The notes below the pieces were generated by a model, which was not told the origin of the DNA, did no database searches, and was given only the letters and a program-made list of their open reading frames with translations. This document shows, in pieces, positions 51,517 to 60,501 of a stretch of DNA of 64,000 nt. The position numbers and the translations under genes are program-made. Origin of the DNA: an uncultured bacterium (lineage in GTDB: Bacteria > Verrucomicrobiota > Lentisphaeria > Victivallales > UBA1829); assembly GCA_949297765.1 (NCBI GenBank), contig CASFTV010000001.1:248001-312000 (forward strand), given 5' to 3'. The first letter of the stretch is position 1; the number at the start of each line of letters is the position of its first letter.

Positions 51517-52452
51517 TCATATCCTTTCTATAACAGTCTGACGACAGAGTTTCCGGGCTTCCCCGGGATCAAAGAACGCCGGTTCCCGCGTCATGCAGCT
51601 TGCGCTTGCCGCGGCAAGTCCGAGTGCGAACGCCTCCGGAACGGGCGTTCCTTCCAGCGTTTCGGAAAACAGCACGGCATCGCAGGTATCGCCCGCGCCG
51701 ATCGGATTCCGGCACACCTTCAGCCGGGGAACGGCAATGCGGAACAGCCCTTCCTGCGTGGACAGGAACGCAGGCTCCGCTCCGTTGGTGACGGCAAGGA
51801 CGGCGATTCCATGCGCTTCCCGGAACTGTGCGATCCTCTCCGGTGTGATTGTTTGACACTCTGCAAGATGGGAAAGTTCCTCCCCGTTGATCTTCAGGAA
51901 AGTAAGCCCTTCGGAAAGAAGTCCCCGGACCTCCCGGTAGGCATCCAGCAGCACGGGGATTCCCCGGGCGCGCGCAAGACGGATCGCGTCGCGGAAGAAC
52001 TCCGGAGCAATTCCGGGCGGAACAGTCCCGCAGAGAGCGAGTCCCTGAACTTCGGGCAGAATTTTTTCCATTGCATCGAACAGCGCCGCGCTTTCGCTTT
52101 CCGAGAGCTGCGCCGACGGCTCAATGATTTCCGTTGCGCTTTCCGACGAGTCGCAGAGCAGGGTTGAGCAGGTCCGTGTGCAGCCGGCGGTCCGGATGGT
52201 CACGGCGGAAAGATTCTCCCGGGCAAGAGCCTCGGAAAGCAGATCGCCGACCACCCCTCCGAGGGGCTGAAGCACCACGGCCTCCGCCCGTCCCCAGAGA
52301 TGAGCCGCCCGGATGAAATTGATTCCTTTCCCGGACGCCGACACCCGGCATTCCGTCGCCCGGTTCACGCCGCCGGCGATCAGACGGTTCAGACGGATGG
52401 TTTTCTGGTAGGCGGGATTCAATCCCAGTGCGAGGATTCGGTTCATCGGCAT
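51517..52452 (-). CDS. PfkB-family sugar kinase (1-phosphofructokinase-like)
   Basis: 311 residues. LNPAYQKTIRLNRL and VSASGKGINFIRAAH correspond to the 1-phosphofructokinase/tagatose-6-phosphate kinase subgroup (LNPAxD and GGKGxN motifs, here NPAY and SGKG). The anion hole and catalytic Asp are in NPIGAGDTCDAV. Replacement of the usual Asp after NPA by Tyr, and Gly by Ser, may mean a different phosphosugar substrate. No fructose PTS is next to it. The start (52452, or 52446) has no clear Shine-Dalgarno and lies nine bases after the preceding stop, so translation is probably coupled. Confidence 0.82.
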   Translation of the reverse strand: MPMNRILALGLNPAYQKTIRLNRLIAGGVNRATECRVSASGKGINFIRAAHLWGRAEAVVLQPLGGVVGDLLSEALARENLSAVTIRTAGCTRTCSTLLCDSSESATEIIEPSAQLSESESAALFDAMEKILPEVQGLALCGTVPPGIAPEFFRDAIRLARARGIPVLLDAYREVRGLLSEGLTFLKINGEELSHLAECQTITPERIAQFREAHGIAVLAVTNGAEPAFLSTQEGLFRIAVPRLKVCRNPIGAGDTCDAVLFSETLEGTPVPEAFALGLAAASASCMTREPAFFDPGEARKLCRQTVIERI

Positions 52453-52461
52453 CGGGCGCGG

Positions 52462-53184
52462 TCAGAAGGAGACGTTGACATCCCCGGAGATCATGCACGG
52501 CGGCGGAACCAGAAGGCAGCCGAGCGGTTCCCTGACCTCGCGGTTCCAGTCCCGGTACATCAGCGGATCGGTCGGTTCTCCCCACGGATTCAGGTCCATT
52601 ACAATCACCTTCCGTTTGCAGGTGATATAGATATCCACGGTCAGCGTATCGACCGGAAGCAGGCCCTTGATCTCCTCGAAAAACCGTTTTGCCACATTCC
52701 AGTAATCTTCCTGACGATGGATGAGCCGGCGGTAATGGCGGATCAGGAAGCGCTGGCTCATCGCCAGCAGTTCTCCGTTCCGGATGAAGAGACGGTATTC
52801 GCGCGGGATGTCGAACACCCGGAATTTCCGGACACAGATGCACTGCACGCCTCCGGAGGCCGCAAGAGCACGGATCTTCGCACTTCCCGCCAGAGAGATC
52901 CAGGCGCTTTCCGCGGAAACCACGGATCCCCGTTTCGAGGAAAGAAAGCGCGGCGAATCGGTTGGCGCGGCGAAGTCCGTCGAAACGAAGTGCTTTCCGT
53001 GGAAAGGACGCATTGCTTCGGAGATCCGGCGGATTGCCGAAAGCGCATATTTCCCTGTATATTCCCCTGCGGCGAGCGCGCCGATCTCCTGATCCCGCAG
53101 AAAAGCGAATGTCGCCGGCATGGAGCAATGGGCGAACAGCGGATAGTAATTCTGTACCCGGAATACATCGTTGATGTCTGACAT
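52462..53184 (-). CDS. Cdc123/D123-like ATP-grasp protein
   Basis: 240 residues from MSDINDVF, with AAGGAGG seven bases upstream. The C-terminal half carries the D123 pattern: REYRLFIRNGELLAMSQRF (core strand), TLTVDIYITCKRKVIVMDLNPWGEPTDPLMY (metal-binding Asp-x-Asn and the downstream LxY). The N-terminal part has YPLFAHCSMPATF and FVSTDFAAPTDSP. Eukaryotic Cdc123 is an ATP-grasp chaperone for eIF2 assembly; bacterial homologues are scattered and uncharacterised. It lies between def/DUF1189 and a PfkB kinase. Confidence 0.7.
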   Translation of the reverse strand: MSDINDVFRVQNYYPLFAHCSMPATFAFLRDQEIGALAAGEYTGKYALSAIRRISEAMRPFHGKHFVSTDFAAPTDSPRFLSSKRGSVVSAESAWISLAGSAKIRALAASGGVQCICVRKFRVFDIPREYRLFIRNGELLAMSQRFLIRHYRRLIHRQEDYWNVAKRFFEEIKGLLPVDTLTVDIYITCKRKVIVMDLNPWGEPTDPLMYRDWNREVREPLGCLLVPPPCMISGDVNVSF

Positions 53185-53203
53185 GGGAAAACCTCCTTGT
53201 CGA

Positions 53204-54136
53204 TTAATAGAAATCCTCATCTTCCGGCGGCGGATTCACCGAGCGGCTGACCGCGGAAAACGCCAGCATCTGATAGATGAAAAACGTAATGAAAAACACC
53301 GTCTGAAAACTGAGAAACGGAAGTGAAAGCGCGGTAAAGAGTCCCGCAATAATCAGCGGAGGGAATGCGGCATACACCATCACCGTCATCAGACGGGGAA
53401 AACCGATTTTCTTCTCGCCCTTCGGTGAGAAGAGATTCTGCGCTCCTGCAAACAGAAATGTAATCATCAGAGAAGAGAAAAACAGTCCGGCGAACGCGGA
53501 TATCCCGATGAAGAAATTGTATACTCCGGAAACGGTGGAGACCAGACGGGGCAGGGGAATGGTCAGCATTTTTCCGTTTTCCTCGGCCTTTGTCTTTTTC
53601 TCGAAATAATTTTTCTGCACATAGTTCCGGATCTCCTCCGCGGTGAAGGGCGTTGTGGAGAGGGCGTTCAGCGGCAGAAGCGGAACGGCCCGTTCCAGGG
53701 ACGGCAGCGGCAGAGGAACAACGACAAACATCTCTTCTCCCTCCACCGTGCTCCAGAGCAGGAACCCGCGCGGAGTCCACAGGATTCCCGCCCGTTCCTT
53801 CCAGTGTTCCATCTCTTTCAGCGGTTCCGCGGAGTCCGGCATGTAATCCAGGCGGAGATCCTGCGTGAGAATGAAACTTTTCGGTCGCTCCGCATGACGG
53901 CTCGGGTACGAGGTGCCGTTCTGGATCACCAGCGTTCCGAAATAACTCCCGAGCGCTTTGGAAATCACTTTCCGTTTCTCCTGCAGATCCGCGATTTTAA
54001 AAACGGATATCACAAGAGCAAGCAGAATGCAGAGCAGCAGCAAATGAAAAATCGCCCGGAAGGGATTCCGGTTCATCAGCGTCGGAAAGACCGACGGTCC
54101 CGAACATACTGCCGTAATGGTCTGGAAAAACTGCAT
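53204..54136 (-). CDS. DUF1189-like membrane protein
   Basis: 310 residues. One N-terminal helix (about 28-46) is followed by an outer or periplasmic domain of ~170 residues, then three to four C-terminal helices (NFFIGISAFAGLFFSSLMITFLF; MVYAAFPPLIIAGLF; FQTVFFITFFIYQMLAFSAV), the arrangement of DUF1189 proteins. Function is unknown. It is three bases after def and 19 bases before the Cdc123-like gene, clearly one transcript. Confidence 0.7.
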   Translation of the reverse strand: MQFFQTITAVCSGPSVFPTLMNRNPFRAIFHLLLLCILLALVISVFKIADLQEKRKVISKALGSYFGTLVIQNGTSYPSRHAERPKSFILTQDLRLDYMPDSAEPLKEMEHWKERAGILWTPRGFLLWSTVEGEEMFVVVPLPLPSLERAVPLLPLNALSTTPFTAEEIRNYVQKNYFEKKTKAEENGKMLTIPLPRLVSTVSGVYNFFIGISAFAGLFFSSLMITFLFAGAQNLFSPKGEKKIGFPRLMTVMVYAAFPPLIIAGLFTALSLPFLSFQTVFFITFFIYQMLAFSAVSRSVNPPPEDEDFY

Positions 54137-54139
54137 GGA

Positions 54140-54751
54140 CTACTGCTTCACCCGGTTGATTTTAAAGTTGCGTTTGCCGGATTTCTTCACGATTTTGTCA
54201 ATTCCGCTCTTGATGGCGTTCAGATCCTCATCCTCCAGGCGCTGCACGAAAACGATTCCGTCCAGATGGTCATATTCGTGCTGGATTGCACGGGCGAGCA
54301 GCCCGCCGCACTCCAGACGGATTTCGCGTCCGCCCAGGATCTGCGCCTGAAACACGATCGACACGGGCCGCTTGACCGGCGCATAGAGTCCCGGCACACT
54401 CAGACAGCCCTCTTCCCGCTCCTCGATCACTTCACTGCGGGAAACAATTTCCGGATTCACAAACACCAGCGGCATTTTCGGAAGCAGTTCAAGCTCTCCC
54501 GGCGAGTTGCCGCAAAGCGGATTTCCGTTTTCATCCTCGTCCATATAGACATGAAGGGCAAACATTCTGAGCGGGACGCCGACCTGCGGAGCCGCAAGAC
54601 CGATTCCGTTGTGCCGGTACATGGTCTCAATCATCTTCTCTCCGAGTTCGAACAACTCGGCGTCGATTTTGCGGACGACCTTGGCTTTGGCATTCAGCAC
54701 GGAGTCCCCGAGCAGACGGACCGGAAGTGTTTTTTTCTCTTTGCCAAACAT
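54140..54751 (-). CDS. def: Peptide deformylase
   Basis: 203 residues. It removes the N-formyl group from nascent proteins with a ferrous ion. All three motifs are intact: GIGLAAPQVG, EEGCLSVPG (Cys ligand) and QHEYDHLDG (two His ligands and catalytic Glu). A ~12-residue insertion (MDEDENGNPLCGNSPGE) and a longer basic C-terminal tail make it bigger than E. coli Def. It is located 24 bases downstream of gltX. Confidence 0.96.
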   Translation of the reverse strand: MFGKEKKTLPVRLLGDSVLNAKAKVVRKIDAELFELGEKMIETMYRHNGIGLAAPQVGVPLRMFALHVYMDEDENGNPLCGNSPGELELLPKMPLVFVNPEIVSRSEVIEEREEGCLSVPGLYAPVKRPVSIVFQAQILGGREIRLECGGLLARAIQHEYDHLDGIVFVQRLEDEDLNAIKSGIDKIVKKSGKRNFKINRVKQ

Positions 54752-54775
54752 GAAAAACCCTCAAATTTCCGTTCG

Positions 54776-56362
54776 TTACAATGACAGCGCACGGGCGATT
54801 CGCACCGCGCAGGCGCTTCCACCGATCAGTTCGATCGTTTCGCAGATTCCCGCGCCGACGGTAACACCCGTAATGGCAATGCGCAGCGGCTGTTTCAGAT
54901 GATCCTGCTGAATTCCGTATTCCGATTCGATCGAATGAATCCGATCATCCACGTCCTGAGCCGTCAGCGGCCCGGCTTCCTGCACGTTTTCCGCGAATGC
55001 TGCCACCGCTTTTCTTACTGTATCATCGCTCAGGAGTTTTTTCAACCCCTTCGGATCATATTCCAGCTCTTCCGGTTTCCGGAAGAAGTAGTTCCAGTGT
55101 GCGACGTCCGCAAAGGTCTTTGTCCGCGACTGCATCAGAGCGGCGACGTTCCCCAGCAGCGGCGACGCAGCTCCTTCCGGACAGTATTTCTCCACAAACG
55201 GAAGAATTCTCTTTTCAAACTCCTCCGGCGGGAGTTCCGCGATATAAGCACCATTCATATTGGTCAGTTTCCTGATATCGAACTGTGCGGGAGAGCAGAG
55301 GGCGCGTTCAATCGTAAACGCTTCGACGAGTTCTTCCCGGCTCATTTTCTCCCGATCGTCTCCGGGCGACCACCCGAGAAGCGCCAGATAGTTGAACAGG
55401 GCCTGCGGCAGAAATCCCTTTTCACGGAAATCGCCGACAAACGCATCTCCGTCGCGCTTGCTGTACGGTTTGCCCGCCGCGTTGACAATCATCGGCAGGT
55501 GCGCATACCGGGGCGGTGTGAAACCGAGCGCCTCAAACAGGAAAAGATGGCGGTAGGTGTTTTCCACATGATCGTCGCCGCGGATGATGTGCGTAACCTT
55601 CTGCTGCATATCGTCATAAACGTTCGCCAGATGGAACACGGGGCTTCCGTCGCTGCGGACAATAATGAAATCCTTCATACTGTCGAGCGGCTTTGCCAGT
55701 TCTCCTTTCACCATATCATGGAAGAAGACTTCGCGGCGGAGAAAATTCAGACGGGATGCTCCGGCAATGACGGTTTTTTCCTGCGGATTCCGGGAAAGAG
55801 CTTTCATGGTATCATCATTGAGCTGGAAGAGCACGGTTCCGGCGGCATCGGTAATCGTCAGATTCTTGAATCCGGCAAGACAGGCTGCGTTTTCAACCGT
55901 TTTCCCTTTCGGACTCAGCGTGGAATATGTGACGCCGCAAAGATTCAGCGCCACCTCGGATTCCGGAGCAAGAACGATTTCCGCCGGACCGGTTTCCCGG
56001 ACGAACGGCATGGAATCGCACGCCATCGGCAGTTTGAAGAGAAGCGGAGAGTGTTCTTCTCCGGGATTCAGATAATAGGCGTCGCCCTTTTCCAGAAGTT
56101 TGCGGGCGGCCTCTTTATGTTTTTCGCCCTGGGCCGTCTGATACATGATCTCCTCATCGTAGTCGAGGCCCAGCCATTTCATACATTCGAGGAGTTTGTC
56201 AATTGCCTCCTGTGTCGAGCGTTCGAGGTCGGTATCTTCAATCCGCAGCAGGAAAGTCCCTTTGCAGTGACGGGTGGTCAGCCAGTTGAAGATCGCGGTC
56301 CGGATATTGCCGATATGGACCTGACCAGTGGGGGAGGGGGCAAAACGCGCTCTGAAATCCAT
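54776..56362 (-). CDS. gltX: Glutamyl-tRNA synthetase with atypical insertion
   Basis: 528 residues. It charges tRNA-Glu. HIGH motif PSPTGQVHIG (9-18) and SKRDG (301-305, KMSKS equivalent) are present, as are IRGDDHVENTYRH and the helical anticodon-binding C-terminal half. Between AYYLNP (~97) and FFHDMVKG (~214) the chain is about 40 residues longer than in common bacterial enzymes and does not resemble the usual AYxCFCS zinc-type segment (TDAAGTVLFQLNDDTMK). AGGAG precedes the ATG. It heads the run gltX-def-DUF1189-Cdc123-like-PfkB-sppA-Cas4-like, following a terminator. Confidence 0.95.
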   Translation of the reverse strand: MDFRARFAPSPTGQVHIGNIRTAIFNWLTTRHCKGTFLLRIEDTDLERSTQEAIDKLLECMKWLGLDYDEEIMYQTAQGEKHKEAARKLLEKGDAYYLNPGEEHSPLLFKLPMACDSMPFVRETGPAEIVLAPESEVALNLCGVTYSTLSPKGKTVENAACLAGFKNLTITDAAGTVLFQLNDDTMKALSRNPQEKTVIAGASRLNFLRREVFFHDMVKGELAKPLDSMKDFIIVRSDGSPVFHLANVYDDMQQKVTHIIRGDDHVENTYRHLFLFEALGFTPPRYAHLPMIVNAAGKPYSKRDGDAFVGDFREKGFLPQALFNYLALLGWSPGDDREKMSREELVEAFTIERALCSPAQFDIRKLTNMNGAYIAELPPEEFEKRILPFVEKYCPEGAASPLLGNVAALMQSRTKTFADVAHWNYFFRKPEELEYDPKGLKKLLSDDTVRKAVAAFAENVQEAGPLTAQDVDDRIHSIESEYGIQQDHLKQPLRIAITGVTVGAGICETIELIGGSACAVRIARALSL

Positions 56363-56385
56363 ACAATCTTTTCTCCTAAAATAAA

Positions 56386-56418
56386 CACTTTGCCGGGGAA
56401 TTCCGCCCCGGCAAAGTG
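56386..56418 (-). terminator. Terminator after TolC-family gene
   Basis: A 13-bp perfect stem (CACTTTGCCGGGG 56386-56398 with 56406-56418) and a 7-base loop, followed on the minus strand by TTTATTTT. It separates the TolC-family gene from gltX. Confidence 0.85.
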
Positions 56419-56456
56419 CGATTCAAATTCAGAACAATTCGATCTGCGCCGCGTGT

Positions 56457-57884
56457 TCAGCGGACGTTGATGGCGGCTTCCAGCTGAGCTTTCGCCTGAT
56501 TCATCTTCACGACAGAGGAAACCAGGTTCATTTCCGCGTTGACCAGGTCTGTCTGCGCTTCATTCAGACGGGTGAGTTCCGCGTTTCCGGCTTTGTACTC
56601 CTCTTCCACCAGATCGCGGGTCTGCTTGGTCAGCTCATACGTTTTCTGGAACAGTTTCACCTGCTTGAGATAGGTGATATAGTTGTCGTAGGCGGCGCGG
56701 ACATCGGTAATCACCGTGATCCAGATTTCCGCCAGATTGTATTCCGCCTGCGCCATTGCGGCCTGCGCCGCTCTGGCGTTGAAATAGGTGTTTCCGCCTT
56801 CAAACAGGTTCCAGGAGGCGGTGGCTCCGTAATTGAACGAACCGTTGCTGTAATAGGATTTCGTTCCCGAGCCTGTGTCCAGATTCCGGTTCAGGGAACG
56901 GTTGCGGGAATAGCCGAGAGAGTAGTTCACGGAAACCGACGGTCCGAAAGCACAGAGACTCGACCAGAAGGAGAATTTCGCCGCTTCCAGATTTTCCCGG
57001 TAGGCGCGGAGGTCCGGACGGTTGGCGAGCGCGGTATCCAGATAGACCGACACATCCGGAAGAACATCCCCTTCCGGCGACGGCATTTCCGGGAACTTGA
57101 CGTCGTCCGGAATGGTTCCGTCGGTCAGCCCGAGCAGCGCGGCAAGTGCATATTTATTATATGCGTAGGTATACTGAGCGGCGATCAGATCGCTTTCGCC
57201 GTTGTTGTAACGGATTTTGAAGTTCAGCACGTCGCTGAGGGGAACCGCGCCGGCTTCGAATTTCAGCTGTGTGTCTTTCAGAAGATCGGCACTGTAATTC
57301 ATATCGGCGATTGCGATGCGCTGCTGAGCGGCCGCGAGCTGGACGTCATTGTAGGCATAAGCGACGGCGCGGAGGAGGAGGCGGCGGGCGTCATCTTCTT
57401 CCGCAACGGATGCTTTCCAGGAGTGGCGGGCGGAAAGCATGTTCATTTCCCGCACGAGGCTGTCGAAGATCAGCCAGGATCCTCCAAGTTCGACTCCGTA
57501 GCTTTCTCCCTGGGAACGGGTCCGGGTGTAGTTGCTCGGCGCGTAGATCCGGGAGAAATTCTGCCCGATTGTCGCCGACACGCTGAGTGTCGGATAATAG
57601 GAGGAGAAGCTCTGGTAATATCTGGCGCGGGCGGCAGCAATCGCAAAGTATTTTGTCTTGAAGCTCGGATTGTTGTTCAACGCGATGTTCTGAGCCTCTT
57701 CCAGCGACAGCGTATGGATTCCTTTCGGAAGAGAGGTCTTTTCCTGCGGTTTCAGGGATGTGTAATTGCTCTTGGAGACGCCTTCGAACGGCTTCTTGTA
57801 GGAAGCGCAGCCGGCGAGCAGGAGAGTCCCCAGTGCGGATGTCAGAAGCAGATATACAAGTTTCATTTTCATAAATTCGGTCAT
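56457..57884 (-). CDS. TolC-family outer membrane efflux lipoprotein
   Basis: 475 residues with a lipoprotein leader (LLLAGC, lipidated Cys near 26). Two OEP repeats are visible: THTLSLEEAQNIALNNNPSF opens the first, LDTALANRPDLRAYRENLEAA the second. Both have long coiled-coil helices (EYNLAEIWITVITDVRAAYDNYITYL). This is the trimeric exit duct of a tripartite exporter; no membrane-fusion or inner-membrane partner is adjacent, so it may pair with pumps elsewhere. The start is uncertain: 57884 has AAAGG only three bases away, and 57872 gives an equally good leader. Confidence 0.9.
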   Translation of the reverse strand: MTEFMKMKLVYLLLTSALGTLLLAGCASYKKPFEGVSKSNYTSLKPQEKTSLPKGIHTLSLEEAQNIALNNNPSFKTKYFAIAAARARYYQSFSSYYPTLSVSATIGQNFSRIYAPSNYTRTRSQGESYGVELGGSWLIFDSLVREMNMLSARHSWKASVAEEDDARRLLLRAVAYAYNDVQLAAAQQRIAIADMNYSADLLKDTQLKFEAGAVPLSDVLNFKIRYNNGESDLIAAQYTYAYNKYALAALLGLTDGTIPDDVKFPEMPSPEGDVLPDVSVYLDTALANRPDLRAYRENLEAAKFSFWSSLCAFGPSVSVNYSLGYSRNRSLNRNLDTGSGTKSYYSNGSFNYGATASWNLFEGGNTYFNARAAQAAMAQAEYNLAEIWITVITDVRAAYDNYITYLKQVKLFQKTYELTKQTRDLVEEEYKAGNAELTRLNEAQTDLVNAEMNLVSSVVKMNQAKAQLEAAINVR

Positions 57885-58272
57885 TCGCCTTTATCGTTAG
57901 TTTTTATCTCTTCTCATTTTTTTATATTAGTCTGTAACTTACACTCTCTTTGTGCATTCTGCAAATTAAAAACAAAGTTTTTTTGTCAAAAAAACGAAAA
58001 ATTTAATTCAGTAAACTGTTTAACGGGATTAAGTCGAGAGCTCCGGGACGGGAAAAGAGCCAGTTTCAGAGGGGATGCGTATAAAAAATAATCCGTTTTT
58101 TTCTCCCGGAGACTGGACTTTTCGGGAAAACAGGCATATATTGCCGGAATAAAGATGACTCGTTGGATAGAGAATTTGATGCGGATCCGCAACCGCAGAC
58201 AGAATTCAGAATCCCGCGACAGTTTGTTTTATTCTTTTTATGTTCAAAAAGCCCAGGGAGAAAATCAGAAAA
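57885..58272. other. Divergent intergenic region, TolC-family gene / sugar-ABC ATPase
   Basis: 388 bases, AT-rich on the TolC side. A TTGACA (57984-57989, minus strand) with TAATTT 15 bases away is a marginal promoter for the TolC-family gene. A 12-bp palindrome TGCGGATCCGCA lies at 58180-58191. Nothing resembling a tRNA, small RNA or riboswitch was recognised, and no strong promoter was found for the ABC gene. Confidence 0.5.
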
Positions 58273-59376
58273 ATGGCGGAAGTAATCTTAAAGGATGTCT
58301 GCAAAATGTATGACGGCGGGGTTCTCGCGGTCAAACATGTCGACCTCGAAATCAAAGACCGGGAGTTTATGGTGCTTGTCGGCCCGTCGGGATGCGGCAA
58401 GTCCACGACGCTCCGGATGATCGCCGGACTGGAGGAAATCAGTTCGGGCACCATCACCATCGGATCACGGATTGTCAACAACGTCCCGCCCAAGGACCGC
58501 GACATTGCGATGGTCTTTCAGAACTATGCGCTCTATCCGCACATGACGGTGTATGACAATCTCGCGTTCGGACTCAAACTCCGCAAACTGCCGAAAGCCG
58601 ATATCGACAAACGCGTAAACGAAGCGGCTGAAATTCTGGGAATTCATGACTATCTTCAGAGACGTCCGAAAGCCCTGTCCGGCGGACAGCGCCAGCGTGT
58701 GGCGGTCGGCCGGGCGATCGTCCGTAAACCGGAAGTCTTCCTTTTCGACGAACCGCTCTCCACTCTGGATGCAAAAATGCGTGTTCAGATGCGTACGGAA
58801 ATTTCCAAACTTCATACGCGCCTCGAAACCACCATGATCTACGTTACACACGATCAGATTGAAGCCATGACCATGGGCGACCGCATCTGCGTAATGAAGG
58901 ACGGTGTCATTCAGCAGGTGGACACTCCCCTGCATATTTACGACAATCCCGCCAACATCTTTGTCGCGGGCTTCATCGGAACTCCGCCGATGAACTTCTT
59001 CCAGGGACATCTTGAGAAAGTGGGCGAGGACCTCTTTTTCAAGACTCTGACAATCTCCATCCGTCTTCCCAAAGAGTGGCACGCCCGGGCGGAAGCCTAT
59101 CTCGGGAAAGAGGTGGTCTTCGGCATCCGACCTGAAGAGATCGGTTCCGAGCGCGCGGAAGCGGAGGAAAATCCCCAGAGAATGAAGGCGAAAGTGGAAG
59201 TCATGGAGCCGATGGGGGCGGAAACCTATCTCTATCTGGATACCGGAGACAAAACCAACTGCATCGCCCGGATTGACGCTCACCGGAAAGTCGTCATCGG
59301 CGAAGAGGTGAATCTTGCGGTGTCGCTTGCCACCGCGCACATTTTCGATCCGAAGACAGAACTTCTGATTGTCTGA
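58273..59376 (+). CDS. Sugar ABC transporter ATPase (UgpC/MsmK/MalK-like)
   Basis: 367 residues from MAEVILKD (GGGAGA eleven bases upstream; the earlier ATG at 58240 has no site). Walker A GPSGCGKST, Q-loop QNYALYPHM, signature LSGGQRQRVAVGRA, Walker B VFLFDEPLS and the His switch THDQ are intact. The C-terminal OB-like regulatory domain (GIRPEEIG) is that of MalK/UgpC-type carbohydrate importers. No permease or binding protein is adjacent, so it is probably a shared ATPase serving several sugar transporters, as MsmK does in Gram-positives. Confidence 0.93.
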   Translation: MAEVILKDVCKMYDGGVLAVKHVDLEIKDREFMVLVGPSGCGKSTTLRMIAGLEEISSGTITIGSRIVNNVPPKDRDIAMVFQNYALYPHMTVYDNLAFGLKLRKLPKADIDKRVNEAAEILGIHDYLQRRPKALSGGQRQRVAVGRAIVRKPEVFLFDEPLSTLDAKMRVQMRTEISKLHTRLETTMIYVTHDQIEAMTMGDRICVMKDGVIQQVDTPLHIYDNPANIFVAGFIGTPPMNFFQGHLEKVGEDLFFKTLTISIRLPKEWHARAEAYLGKEVVFGIRPEEIGSERAEAEENPQRMKAKVEVMEPMGAETYLYLDTGDKTNCIARIDAHRKVVIGEEVNLAVSLATAHIFDPKTELLIV

Positions 59377-59396
59377 TCTTCCGGAAAAAAGTTCCT

Positions 59397-59426
59397 GAAA
59401 ACGCCGTCTTCCGCGACGGCGTTTTT
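59397..59426. terminator. Bidirectional terminator
   Basis: Stem ACGCCGTC (59401-59408) / GACGGCGT (59415-59422), extended by flanking A and T runs, six T after it on the plus strand. It lies between the ABC ATPase and the convergent AraC gene, whose stop abuts it. Confidence 0.85.
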
Positions 59427-60268
59427 TATGTTTCCGCACGGCCGGAGAGTTTCCGGTAGCGGGTCGGGGAAAGATGCATTTCCGCATGGAAGAAACGGAT
59501 GAAGTAATAGGGATCCCGGAATCCCGTGCGGGCCGCGATTTCGTAGATTTTCAGATTGGTTTCGGCCAGCAGACGGCAGGCCTCCTCCAGTTTGCGTTTG
59601 CGGATGCAGACGGCCGGAGGATCGGGAAAGACGGACTTCCACCTGCGCAGGAAGGTCCGGTAGGACATCCCGTGTTTCCGGACAAGCGCCTTCAGATCGG
59701 GATTTTCAGCAAAGTGGAGGTCCAGATACGACGCAATCGGATAAACGGATTCTTCTCCGGACTCTCCGTGCTGTTCTCCGGATGCGGCGGAAAGCTGGAT
59801 CTCCTGAATCAGACGCATGCAGACTGCATCGAGGCGGTCCGCTTCTCCGGGATGACGGATCGTCCGGCAATGGCGATGGATTTCATCCAGCAGTTCCGGC
59901 AGATTGAAATCCCCCCGAAACGGCATCAGAACTCGTTCCGGAGCAGAGAAAAAACGGAAGAACGGAAGGGTTTCCGGCGGATACGAAAAGAAAAACTTCT
60001 CCAGAGGCGTGGATGGGTCCGGAATGGAGTATTCGGGGCCCGGGCAGGTAAAAATAAATGCCGGGACAGTGCATTCGAATTCGCGTCCGTTGATTCGATA
60101 TCCGGTCCTTCCGGTCGGCGAAGAGAGCACGACCCCGAAATTGACCGTCTGGCGCCGGGGATTCGGATTCAGGGAACAGTCTTCTTTCCGGTAGCCGAGA
60201 TGAGAGACCGGGACAAAAAGATTGGAACTCCTGCGGAGATCCCGTACGATCAGAGAAAAATTTTCCAT
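59426..60268 (-). CDS. AraC-family transcriptional regulator
   Basis: 280 residues from MENFSLIV; the ribosome site is weak (GGAT), and the longer frame start to 60337 adds an unlikely leader. The N-terminal cupin-like domain is followed by a C-terminal double HTH (LKALVRKHGMSYRTFLRRW; IYEIAARTGFRDPYYFIRFF). It is divergent from the GT2-pseudopilin-hydrolase module across a 229-base gap and is probably its regulator. Confidence 0.88.
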   Translation of the reverse strand: MENFSLIVRDLRRSSNLFVPVSHLGYRKEDCSLNPNPRRQTVNFGVVLSSPTGRTGYRINGREFECTVPAFIFTCPGPEYSIPDPSTPLEKFFFSYPPETLPFFRFFSAPERVLMPFRGDFNLPELLDEIHRHCRTIRHPGEADRLDAVCMRLIQEIQLSAASGEQHGESGEESVYPIASYLDLHFAENPDLKALVRKHGMSYRTFLRRWKSVFPDPPAVCIRKRKLEEACRLLAETNLKIYEIAARTGFRDPYYFIRFFHAEMHLSPTRYRKLSGRAET

Positions 60269-60368
60269 GAAAAAGATCCGTATTCCATCATGCTGCACTT
60301 TCCTGGAATAGTTTATTTCTTTTTCCGGAAAAAACAAGATCCATTTCCCGGAAAATCTTGATTTCCGC

Positions 60369-60397
60369 TTGACTTTTCGAAAAATGGTTGCTATACT
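60369..60397 (+). promoter_or_regulatory. Promoter of GT2-pseudopilin-hydrolase module
   Basis: TTGACT (60369-60374), 17 bases, TATACT (60392-60397). The leader before the GT2 start is about 95 bases and includes short open frames. Confidence 0.65.
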
Positions 60398-60453
60398 TCC
60401 TCACCTGTATTCAAAAGGGATGCACAGGGTAAAAATGCCGTATTCCGAAGGAA

Positions 60454-60501
60454 ATGAAAACGCCGTCTGAGAAGACGAAAGATTGTCTGCTGATACGATG
60501 A
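60454..60501 (+). CDS. Possible 15-residue leader peptide
   Basis: The ATG at 60454 follows AAGGA closely and reads MKTPSEKTKDCLLIR, with its TGA overlapping the ATGATG start of the GT2 gene. Since the GT2 start has no Shine-Dalgarno of its own, coupling through this mini-frame would explain its translation. Another 11-codon frame begins at 60436 (AGGG five bases upstream). The evidence is positional only. Confidence 0.35.
   Translation: MKTPSEKTKDCLLIR

Noticed and set aside
57885-58272. tRNA or small RNA gene in the divergent gap
   Set aside because: No cloverleaf-compatible arms, CCA end or known structural motif was found; only a short palindrome.
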